Source of the DNA: Caldisericota bacterium
GTDB lineage: Bacteria > Caldisericota > Caldisericia > Cryosericales > Cryosericaceae
NCBI GenBank assembly: GCA_026390245.1
Contig: JAPLGI010000157.1
Coordinates: 1 to 5,179 of the forward strand
Reading direction: 5' to 3'
DNA: 5,179 nucleotides
Shown here: piece after piece, positions 1 to 5,179 of the stretch
Numbering within the stretch: position 1 is the first letter of the stretch
Layout of the letters: each line of letters starts with the position of its first letter
The notes under the pieces: generated by a model
What the model was told of the DNA's origin: nothing
Seen by the model: only the letters and a program-made list of their open reading frames with translations
Database searches by the model: none
Program-made: the position numbers and the translations under genes

Positions 1-115
1 CCACAAGCTTGGCAAGAGGACCATGGCGAAGAAGAAACTGATGCTGAAGAAGCGTGTTCTTCAGGGCGCAGATGCTCGCAACATGAAGAGACTTGTGCCG
101 TATCTCAAGGGTTAA
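1..115 (+). CDS. rpmI: 50S ribosomal protein L35, C-terminal part (5' end outside window)
   Basis: Reading from base 2, an open frame of 37 codons ends at TAA 113-115. It starts HKLGKRT, is very rich in Lys and Arg, and ends RLVPYLKG. This matches the C-terminal half of bacterial L35 (the H-x-LGKR stretch and the final K-R-L-(V/L)-PYL block). L35 is a small basic protein of the large ribosomal subunit that binds 23S rRNA. Full-length L35 is about 65 residues, so roughly the first 25-30 lie to the left of the window. It stands 12 bp before rplT, the arrangement of the common infC-rpmI-rplT operon, so infC (initiation factor IF3) would be expected further left. The identification rests on both motif and neighbour. 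The only limitation is the missing N-terminus. Confidence 0.95.
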   Translation, partial: HKLGKRTMAKKKLMLKKRVLQGADARNMKRLVPYLKG

Positions 116-121
116 TGGAGG
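116..121 (+). promoter_or_regulatory. Shine-Dalgarno sequence of rplT
   Basis: TGGAGG lies directly after the rpmI stop codon and 6 nt before the ATG of rplT at 128. It is the clearest ribosome binding site on the plus strand and fixes the rplT start. By contrast, the next two genes downstream have no comparable site. Confidence 0.85.
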
Positions 122-127
122 CTCACG

Positions 128-487
128 ATGTCGAGAGTTAATGGTGGAAGCTCGATCCGCAGAAGGCACAAGAAGATACTGAAGCTCAGCAAGGGCTATG
201 TCGGCGCACGTTCTATCCGATATAGAGCCGCAAATGAAGCTGTTCACCAAGCTGAGCGTCATGCATATTTCAACCGCAAGGAGAAGAAGCGCGAGTACAG
301 AGCACTCTGGATTGTCCGCATCAATGCGCTGTGCCGCTCGAATGGCATTACCTACTCGAAGTTCGTGGGAAGCTTGAAGAAGGCTGGCGTGAAGCTGGAC
401 CGCAAGGTTCTGGCGGACATGGCCGTTCATGACAAGGAAACGTTTGCCACCCTCGTCGCCGAGGCGAAGAAGCAGCTGACTGCCTAG
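128..487 (+). CDS. rplT: 50S ribosomal protein L20
   Basis: This gene encodes a 119-residue basic protein of the normal L20 length. Recognisable family blocks are RRRHKKILKLSKGY (about residues 11-24), GARS..YR.ANEAV (26-39), an R/K-rich helix with KKREYRALWI.RINA (53-67), and the C-terminal globular part with KKAGV.LDRKVLADMAV (84-100). L20 binds 23S rRNA, is needed early in assembly of the large subunit, and in several bacteria acts as a translational repressor of its own operon. No repressor site is visible here because the leader would lie upstream of infC. The ATG start is set by TGGAGG at 116-121. It follows rpmI by 12 bp and precedes dprA by 7 bp. The N-terminus MSRVNGG differs slightly from the common MARVKRG, but nothing suggests loss of function. 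Confidence 0.98.
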   Translation: MSRVNGGSSIRRRHKKILKLSKGYVGARSIRYRAANEAVHQAERHAYFNRKEKKREYRALWIVRINALCRSNGITYSKFVGSLKKAGVKLDRKVLADMAVHDKETFATLVAEAKKQLTA

Positions 488-494
488 TCCCTTC

Positions 495-1610
495 ATGATC
501 TCACCCTTTGGTCGAGCAGCTCTGGCTCTCGATCTCCTGCCTCTTGGCGTCTGCAAGTGGGACCTGGCGGCCCTGCTCGAGTCGCCTGGAGAATGGGAGA
601 CCGCGTCGCAGGAGAGGCTCGACCAACTGCTTTCTCGGTCGCCTTCGAGCAGGGGGAAGCAGGTTGCGGTGTCTGAACGCGATGCCGCTCTGGACAAAGC
701 CGAAAGGGAGATTGCTGAGCTGACGATGCTCGGGGCTTCTCTTGTCACGATGTTCGATGGGCCGGAGGCTTATCCCCCCCGTCTCGGCGAATGCTATCGT
801 CCACCGCTCTTCCTTCAGACTCTTGGCGACGCGGGGGTTCTTCTCAAGGACTCCATTGCTGTCGTAGGAAGCCGCAAACCGACGCCGGAAGGTGTCAGAG
901 CCGCCTCCGACCTCGCGGGACAGCTGGCTGCAGCGGGTCTCGTGGTTGTCAGTGGCCTTGCGTACGGGATCGATAAGGCAGCCCACGTCGGATGCCTCGA
1001 TGCAGGCGGCCAGACGATCGCAGTCCTGGGATCGAGCATCGACGAGATTTACCCCTCCATTCATGGCCCGATTGCACGGACTATCGCAGGAAGCGGCAGG
1101 GGCGCCGTCGTTTCGGAGTTCCATCTGCATACCCAGCCGACGGTCTATACGTTTCCACAGCGAAATCGTGTCATTTCCGGCCTTTCGCTGGGAGTCCTCG
1201 TGGTCGAGGCTGCCAAGGAGAGCGGGTCACTGCTTACCGCCAACTTCGCCCTCGAACAGAATCGCGAGGTCTTTGCGATCCCAGGGTCCATCTACGCTCC
1301 CCAGCATGTCGGAACGAACGCGTTGATCAAGGCTGGCGCGAAGCTGGTTCAGTCTGTCAACGACGTTCTCGACGAACTCCCCGGCTTCAAAGCTGTCAAT
1401 GCTCCCGACCAAGGCTCGTCCAGGGTACTGTCGCAGCAGGAAGAGTCGGTCATCGGCTGCATACAAGCGGGATGCACATCCGTCGATCTGCTCTGCGAAC
1501 GCCTTGCCTGCACTGCACCCCAGGTCCTCAGCACCCTCACCAGCCTGGAACTCAAGGGTCTCCTGGTGCGCCGGGGACCCGACAGCTTCGCTATCGTGCA
1601 GTCACTGTAG
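495..1610 (+). CDS. dprA: DNA-processing protein DprA (Smf)
   Basis: This 371-residue protein has the full DprA layout: a helical N-terminal region (about 1-75), the Rossmann-like DprA core (about 80-295) and a C-terminal winged-helix-like domain (about 310-368). Core motifs include the YP-R-L block at 93-97, GSRKPTPEG at 125-133, SGLAYGID at 153-160, FPQRNRVISGLS at 220-231, KESGSLLTA at 241-249 and GTNALIKAGA at 273-282. In competent bacteria DprA binds incoming single-stranded DNA in the cytoplasm and loads RecA for recombination. It is also widespread in bacteria not known to take up DNA. The ATG at 495 is 7 bp after rplT and gives a normal length, but no Shine-Dalgarno sequence precedes it, so translation is probably coupled to rplT. 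Four cysteines (322, 327, 334, 339) in the C-terminal domain are unusual. In Firmicutes topA usually follows dprA; here trmFO follows at once. Confidence 0.96.
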   Translation: MISPFGRAALALDLLPLGVCKWDLAALLESPGEWETASQERLDQLLSRSPSSRGKQVAVSERDAALDKAEREIAELTMLGASLVTMFDGPEAYPPRLGECYRPPLFLQTLGDAGVLLKDSIAVVGSRKPTPEGVRAASDLAGQLAAAGLVVVSGLAYGIDKAAHVGCLDAGGQTIAVLGSSIDEIYPSIHGPIARTIAGSGRGAVVSEFHLHTQPTVYTFPQRNRVISGLSLGVLVVEAAKESGSLLTANFALEQNREVFAIPGSIYAPQHVGTNALIKAGAKLVQSVNDVLDELPGFKAVNAPDQGSSRVLSQQEESVIGCIQAGCTSVDLLCERLACTAPQVLSTLTSLELKGLLVRRGPDSFAIVQSL

Positions 1611-1611
1611 C

Positions 1612-2934
1612 ATGGGCTTTGACATCCGAGTTGTCGGGGGTGGCCTGGCTGGCAGTGAGGCAGCGCTATCCCTGGCACGACTCGGCCTGTCGGTCGAGTT
1701 GTGGGAGATGCGTCCTGTGCACAGGACCGACATCCACGAAACCGACAGATTCGGTGAACTCGTCTGCAGCAATTCTCTGGGCTCTGACGCCTTGCGAGAT
1801 GCCAGGGGACTTCTCAAAGCCGAGCTCCGTCTCCTCGGTTCAGACGTTGTGGCGTGCGCCGACGCGAGCCGACTTCCTGCAGGCAAAGCCTTTGCAGTCG
1901 ACAAGGAACAGTTCAGCGGTCTTGTCACGGAGGCTATCCAGAGGAGCCCGCTGATTTCCATCCGCAGAGAAGAGTACACGCGACTCGACTCCTCGATTCC
2001 GACGATCATTGCCACGGGACCTCTGACCAGTCTGGACCTTCTCGCGGAGCTCCGGGAGCGCCTGGGACGAGAGAATCTGTTCTTTTACGACGCCGTCGCT
2101 CCGTCCATATGGGCTCATTCGGTCGACCGCGGCTCTTCGTTCCTCAGCTCGCGGGGGGGAGATGTCGCCGACTACCTGAACTGTCCTCTCACGAGAGAGG
2201 AATACTACGCTTTCGTCCACGCGCTCCAATCCGCCAGGCGGCACCTCCCCGAGACTCCCGATGAACAGAAGTACTTTGAGGGGTGCCTGCCGGTCGAGGA
2301 AATAGCCCGTAGGGGCGACGACGCTCTCAGATTCGGCCCGATGCGGCCCATCGGCCTTCGAGAGAGGCCAGAAGACTGTTTCGCTGTCATTCAGCTTCGC
2401 AGGGAGAACCGTGAAGGAACCGTCCTGGGCCTTGTAGGATTCCAGACTTCTCTGGCCATCACCGAGCAGCAGCGGGTGCTCGCCATGATCCCGGCTTTGC
2501 GCAATGCTGAATTCGTGCGGTATGGCCTCATCCATCGGAATGCTTTTGTGCGCGGTCCTTCCGTGCTGTCTCAGGACCTGCAGCTGGGATCATGTCCGCA
2601 CATATGGGCTGCGGGGCAGCTCTGTGGCGTCGATGGATACATGGAGTCGACGGCACTGGGACTCGTCGCAGCGCTGAACGCTGCTGCAACCCTTCGCGGC
2701 TTCCCGCGGGCGGTCTTTTCTGTCCAGACCATGATGGGTCTTCTGGTCGACTTCGTTACTCGGGAGAGAAGTGATTTCCAGCCCACGAACGCCAACTACG
2801 GGCTTGTCCCGCTCGAACCCGGCCCCAGACAGAAGGGGGTTGACCGCGAAGCATTCGCTGTCGTGGCCCTGGAACAGATCCGGCACATTGCCGACGAGGT
2901 CGAGGCATGGGGCACAAGCAAGACCATCCTGTAG
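1612..2934 (+). CDS. trmFO: Methylenetetrahydrofolate-tRNA-(uracil-5-)-methyltransferase TrmFO
   Basis: This 440-residue protein matches TrmFO (formerly Gid). The enzyme uses methylenetetrahydrofolate and FAD to make 5-methyluridine at position 54 in the T-loop of tRNAs. An N-terminal FAD-binding Rossmann motif, GGGLAGSEAA, spans residues 9-18. ELVCSNSLGSD (49-59) carries Cys52, and YFEGCLPVEE (221-230) carries Cys225. These correspond to the two functionally important cysteines known in Bacillus and Thermus TrmFO (around 51-53 and 223-226). Other family blocks are YLNCPL (188-193) and the C-terminal FAD site AAGQLCGVDGYMES (333-346). The frame is open upstream to an ATG at 1399 inside dprA, but homology begins exactly at the ATG at 1612, 1 bp after the dprA stop. 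No Shine-Dalgarno sequence is visible, so termination-reinitiation coupling is likely. Its end overlaps the next gene by 28 bp. Confidence 0.97.
   Translation: MGFDIRVVGGGLAGSEAALSLARLGLSVELWEMRPVHRTDIHETDRFGELVCSNSLGSDALRDARGLLKAELRLLGSDVVACADASRLPAGKAFAVDKEQFSGLVTEAIQRSPLISIRREEYTRLDSSIPTIIATGPLTSLDLLAELRERLGRENLFFYDAVAPSIWAHSVDRGSSFLSSRGGDVADYLNCPLTREEYYAFVHALQSARRHLPETPDEQKYFEGCLPVEEIARRGDDALRFGPMRPIGLRERPEDCFAVIQLRRENREGTVLGLVGFQTSLAITEQQRVLAMIPALRNAEFVRYGLIHRNAFVRGPSVLSQDLQLGSCPHIWAAGQLCGVDGYMESTALGLVAALNAAATLRGFPRAVFSVQTMMGLLVDFVTRERSDFQPTNANYGLVPLEPGPRQKGVDREAFAVVALEQIRHIADEVEAWGTSKTIL
2896..2900 (+). promoter_or_regulatory. Probable Shine-Dalgarno sequence for the radical SAM gene start at 2907
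   Basis: GAGGT lies inside the 3' end of trmFO, 6 nt before the ATG at 2907. It favours that start over the in-frame GTG at 2985, which has only a weak CAGG upstream. The residues between the two starts have no family match, so the choice is supported by spacing alone. Confidence 0.5.
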
Positions 2935-3929
2935 ATTCAGGTGCGGTCGCAGCTGGGGGGCAGCCCATCGAAACAGGCCCTGAAGTGGTAGCTGAAGCAA
3001 ACGGAGCGTATCTCCAGTTGTCGGATGCGGAATTCCGGGACCGTATCCGGGCAGCATATCGCCGCATGGCAGCCTGTGATCTCTGTCCCAGACGGTGCGG
3101 AGTGCCACGGCTCTCTGGAAAGACTGGCATCTGCGGCGCTGCAGTGAAACCAAAGGTCTTCGTGTGGAATCTGCATCACGGCGAAGAGCCTCCCGTCAGT
3201 GGGACACGAGGCTCAGGAACGGTTTTCCTGAGCGGCTGCAACCTGAATTGCTGCTACTGTCAGAACTACCCGCTGAGCCAGCTCCACCACGGAACGGAGA
3301 TGTCGGTCGCGAAGCTCGCCGATGCGCTCGTCGAACTTCAGGCGAGGGGGGCGCACAACATAAACTTCGTCACACCCTCGCATCAGGTACCACAGTTGCT
3401 TGCAAGCGTATTCGCCGCACGGCAGAAGGGGCTGCACATTCCCATTGTGTACAATACGAGCAGCTACGACGAACTGTCGACACTGGCTCTTCTGGAAGGC
3501 ATCGTGGACATCTACTTGGGCGACCTTCGATACACGAACGAAGACACTGCCATGAAGCTGTCGGGAGTCTCCGACTACGTGCAGGTGGCTGAGCGTGCTC
3601 TGGTCGCAATGCATCATCAGGTCGGAGACATCGGCATCGACGGACAGGGCAGATATGTTCCACGGGGACTCATTGTGCGATACCTGGTTCTGCCACGTCA
3701 TTCCGGCATGGCAGGAGACGTTTTTCGCTTTGTTGCGCGCCGTCTGTCACGTCAAACCTATGTTAGCGTCATGACCCAGTACTTCCCAGCCTACAGAGCA
3801 CTCGATCGTGCTTCTGGAATCGGGCGCAAGCTCACAGACACCGAATGCGACCGTGTCATGAAGACGTGGTCGCATTCGGGACTGGTTCATGGATGGGTTC
3901 AGGACATGGGCGAAGGCGGGGGAGCCTGA
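2907..3929 (+). CDS. PflA-like radical SAM protein of the COG1313/PflX type, substrate unknown
   Basis: This 340-residue protein contains the radical SAM signature CxxxCxxC as CNLNCCYC (Cys111, Cys115, Cys118), which holds the 4Fe-4S cluster that cleaves S-adenosylmethionine. Ahead of it is a second cysteine set, CDLCPRRC plus GICG (Cys57, 60, 64, 76), which could hold an extra Fe-S cluster. GEEPPVSGTRGSG (92-104), PIVYNTSSY (179-187), DIYLGDLRY (201-209), RYLVLP (258-263) and MTQYFPAY (289-296) are blocks of the COG1313 family, annotated as homologues of pyruvate formate-lyase activating enzyme. No pyruvate formate-lyase or other glycyl-radical partner is in the window, so the true substrate is unknown. 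The first 34 residues look unconserved, so the start could instead be GTG 2985. It overlaps trmFO by 28 bp, which suggests co-expression. RYLVLP and DLRY differ slightly from the RHLVLP and DLKY I recall as usual in the family. Confidence 0.9.
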   Translation: MGHKQDHPVDSGAVAAGGQPIETGPEVVAEANGAYLQLSDAEFRDRIRAAYRRMAACDLCPRRCGVPRLSGKTGICGAAVKPKVFVWNLHHGEEPPVSGTRGSGTVFLSGCNLNCCYCQNYPLSQLHHGTEMSVAKLADALVELQARGAHNINFVTPSHQVPQLLASVFAARQKGLHIPIVYNTSSYDELSTLALLEGIVDIYLGDLRYTNEDTAMKLSGVSDYVQVAERALVAMHHQVGDIGIDGQGRYVPRGLIVRYLVLPRHSGMAGDVFRFVARRLSRQTYVSVMTQYFPAYRALDRASGIGRKLTDTECDRVMKTWSHSGLVHGWVQDMGEGGGA

Positions 3930-3937
3930 GCCTTGGA

Positions 3938-4507
3938 TCAGATCTTGCTCACAACCTCACGCGTGATGCCCTTGAGGCACTCCATCACAGACACACCACT
4001 GCTGGCAATGCCGAGATAGACATGCTTTCCCTTGAGCTGCAGGTCATCGATCAGTTCGCCGACTGGCATGATGGCTGGTGTGTCGCGCTTGTTCAACTGA
4101 TAGATGATCGGTATGTCCGGCAACTCGTAATCTGCGAGATTCTTGAACATATCCTCAAGGTTCTTGACGTTGTCCTCTCGACGGTCACGATTAGAGTCTG
4201 CGACAAACACAATGCCGTCGACGGACTTGAGTACGGACTTGCGCGTCAACTTGTACAGTTCCTGACCCGGCACCGTGTAGAGGCTCAGGCGGATCTTGAA
4301 GCCCTTCACCGTCCCCAGTTCCACTGGCAGGAAGTCGAAGAAGAGAGTTCTCTCCGTCTCCGTCGCAATGGATGTGAATTGCCCTTTCACCTTTTCCGGG
4401 ATCGTCCGGAAGATCCAGCTGAGGTTTGTTGTCTTGCCGCTCATTGCCGGACCATAGTAGACGACCTTGAACGTGATCTCAGACTTGGAAAAGTCGATCA
4501 GAGACAT
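3938..4507 (-). CDS. mglA: MglA-like small Ras-family GTPase
   Basis: This 189-residue protein closely resembles bacterial MglA, a cytoplasmic GTPase that switches between GDP and GTP forms and, in Myxococcus xanthus, marks the leading cell pole and drives motility. Visible motifs are the P-loop GPAMSGKTTN (19-28), TETERTLFFDFLP (49-61), YTVPGQ (77-82, where Thr replaces the Asp of eukaryotic Ras DxxG, as is normal for MglA), NKRD (139-142) and ASSG (168-171). Arg53 and Gln82 match the residues known to support GTP hydrolysis in MglA. Ala21 stands where M. xanthus has Gly21. The gene follows mglB by 21 bp in the classic mglBA order. Its ATG has no good Shine-Dalgarno sequence, only a weak GAG. 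Whether it serves motility, polarity or another signalling role here cannot be told from the window. Confidence 0.94.
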   Translation of the reverse strand: MSLIDFSKSEITFKVVYYGPAMSGKTTNLSWIFRTIPEKVKGQFTSIATETERTLFFDFLPVELGTVKGFKIRLSLYTVPGQELYKLTRKSVLKSVDGIVFVADSNRDRREDNVKNLEDMFKNLADYELPDIPIIYQLNKRDTPAIMPVGELIDDLQLKGKHVYLGIASSGVSVMECLKGITREVVSKI

Positions 4508-4528
4508 GCGGCGGCTCGCATCAAGTTG

Positions 4529-5008
4529 TTAGAAGAGGTTGTCGATTTCATCCTGCAGCCCCTTCCTGAGGTCCTGGGAAGGTTCCTGACGAGGGCCCGA
4601 GGCCATCTTCTCCAGCACCGGCTTGATCGAACCAGAGATCTTCTTCGCCCAGAACCTGATCGCGCCGATGGGCGCCTTGTTGTCGAATATGACGGCTAGA
4701 AGGATCAGGGGGTCCACAAGCGAAATGTGGATATTGGTTTCCTTCCCCTGGTGAAACGTCAACGTAAACTCACGTTCTCCAAGAAGTTTCGCGAGCTCAT
4801 TCGTGGCCGAGAAGACGCCAGCAGCCAAGGCAGATACTGCGATTGCCGAGTCCCGCGTCACCATGCCGCTCTTTGCGAGCAGCTCGCCGCTCTTGTTGAG
4901 GAGGATGATGTCCTTCGCCTGCGAATCCACAAGGTACTGTGAGAACAGTTCGTCGATGGTCTCGATATCTTCCTTCGTAATCACCAGTGAAGACAGTTGA
5001 CCTTCCAT
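4529..5008 (-). CDS. mglB: MglB-like roadblock/LC7-domain protein, regulator of MglA
   Basis: This 159-residue protein has a roadblock/LC7 domain at about 12-135, including LLNKSGELLAKSG (36-48), ATNELAKLLGE (68-78), FHQGKE (85-90) and LAVIFDNKAPIGAIR (104-118). These blocks fit MglB, the homodimeric partner that acts on MglA as a GTPase-activating protein and exchange factor. After a polar linker (about 137-148) the protein ends DEIDNLF. From memory, M. xanthus MglB also ends in a DIDNLF-type tail, which contacts MglA and affects nucleotide exchange. The start is firm: ATG at 5008 follows GGGAGG with 5 nt spacing and directly abuts the stop codon of the upstream gene. It precedes mglA by 21 bp. 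A looser reading would be a generic roadblock protein, but the adjacent mglA and the matching tail make MglB the best call. Confidence 0.88.
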   Translation of the reverse strand: MEGQLSSLVITKEDIETIDELFSQYLVDSQAKDIILLNKSGELLAKSGMVTRDSAIAVSALAAGVFSATNELAKLLGEREFTLTFHQGKETNIHISLVDPLILLAVIFDNKAPIGAIRFWAKKISGSIKPVLEKMASGPRQEPSQDLRKGLQDEIDNLF

Positions 5009-5179
5009 TTATGCCTCCCATTTCGACAACGTAATCATCTGCTTGTCCGCCAGACCATTGAGAGCTGTCCATGCACGGAAGAACCCAAATTCCGCTTCTT
5101 TCAGTATCCTGTCGAATGATGCCAGCTCGCCAGCCCTCTGCAGGAGAACAAACTCATCGGCAGTCAGCGTAACGGCTGT
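5009..5179 (-). CDS. C-terminal part of an unidentified protein upstream of mglB, possibly DUF4388-like (5' end outside window)
   Basis: Reading leftward from base 5179, a frame stays open for 56 codons and ends at TAA (5011-5009), immediately before the mglB ATG with no gap. That tight junction, and the mglB Shine-Dalgarno sequence lying within its last codons, indicate a real gene in the same operon. The visible residues begin TAVTLTADEFVLLQ and end ITLSKWEA. The pattern of short helices (EFVLLQRAG, FDRILKEAEF, FFRAWTALNGLAD) followed by a final hydrophobic strand (MITL) resembles the small winged-helix-like module at the C-terminus of DUF4388 and similar signalling proteins often found beside roadblock/MglA genes. 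That family assignment is inference from a short fragment. No start codon or N-terminal domain is in the window. Confidence 0.7.
   Translation of the reverse strand, partial: TAVTLTADEFVLLQRAGELASFDRILKEAEFGFFRAWTALNGLADKQMITLSKWEA
5014..5020 (-). promoter_or_regulatory. Shine-Dalgarno sequence of mglB
   Basis: On the minus strand TGGGAGG precedes the mglB ATG by 5 nt and lies within the last codons of the upstream gene. It is much stronger than anything before mglA, which fits higher synthesis of MglB than MglA and fixes the mglB start. Confidence 0.8.

Noticed and set aside
115..141. An eight-codon ATG-to-TAA frame overlapping the rpmI stop and the rplT start
   Set aside because: It could act as a coupling mini-ORF, but it overlaps the rplT Shine-Dalgarno sequence, has no ribosome binding site of its own, and is short enough to occur by chance.
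501..1130. A 209-codon minus-strand open frame within dprA
   Set aside because: It is codon-phased opposite dprA and rich in Arg and Ser without recognisable motifs. It is a mirror frame.
1399..1611. A possible 71-residue N-terminal extension of trmFO from an upstream ATG
   Set aside because: It would lie wholly within dprA in another frame. TrmFO homology, with its Rossmann motif at residues 9-14, begins precisely from the ATG at 1612.
992..1954. A 320-codon plus-strand open frame spanning the dprA-trmFO junction
   Set aside because: It overlaps two confidently identified genes in another frame, and its product is an Arg/Ser/Pro-rich sequence typical of out-of-frame GC-rich DNA.
1840..2535. 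A 231-codon minus-strand open frame within trmFO
   Set aside because: It is codon-phased opposite trmFO, has no family features, and trmFO itself is beyond doubt. It is a mirror frame.
3927..3951. A TGAGC...GCTCA inverted repeat at the convergent junction as a possible bidirectional terminator
   Set aside because: The stem is only 5 bp with a 15-nt loop, and no T-run follows on either strand.
3845..4699. An 855-nt plus-strand open frame antisense to mglA and part of mglB
   Set aside because: Its codons lie exactly opposite those of mglA and mglB. Such a mirror frame stays open when the real genes avoid TTA, CTA and TCA codons, as GC-rich genes do. The product resembles no family I know and has no ribosome binding site.

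Overview
This 5.2 kb stretch of moderately GC-rich bacterial DNA is almost entirely coding and holds two gene blocks that converge. The organism cannot be named from the sequence. TrmFO (folate-dependent tRNA methylation, typical of Firmicutes and many deep-branching or non-gammaproteobacterial lineages) together with a Myxococcus/Thermus-type MglB-MglA pair points to a bacterium outside the Enterobacteria, possibly a little-studied phylum. That is inference.

Plus strand, 1-3929: the end of rpmI (ribosomal protein L35), rplT (L20), dprA (ssDNA-binding RecA loader), trmFO (tRNA m5U54 methyltransferase) and a radical SAM protein of the PflA-like COG1313/PflX type. Gaps are 12, 7 and 1 bp, then a 28-bp overlap, so the genes look co-transcribed, presumably continuing the usual infC-rpmI-rplT unit whose start lies to the left. 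rplT has a strong Shine-Dalgarno sequence. dprA and trmFO have none visible and probably depend on translational coupling.

Minus strand, 5179-3938: the 3' end of an unidentified gene, then mglB (roadblock/LC7 protein) and mglA (small Ras-like GTPase). In Myxococcus xanthus, MglA and its regulator MglB set cell polarity and direct motility. Here the mglB-mglA order is the same, the MglA catalytic residues known from that family are present, and MglB ends in a short acidic-hydrophobic tail like that of the Myxococcus protein. The partial upstream gene ends exactly where mglB begins and looks like part of the same operon. Its C-terminus may be a small winged-helix-like fold.

The two blocks meet at 3930-3937 with only 8 bp between stop codons and no recognisable terminator. 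No RNA genes, mobile elements, CRISPR arrays or long repeats were seen, and no stretch over 300 bp lacks a gene. Nothing here is clearly a new system. The best leads are the MglA/MglB module with its unidentified upstream partner, and the orphan radical SAM enzyme coupled to trmFO.
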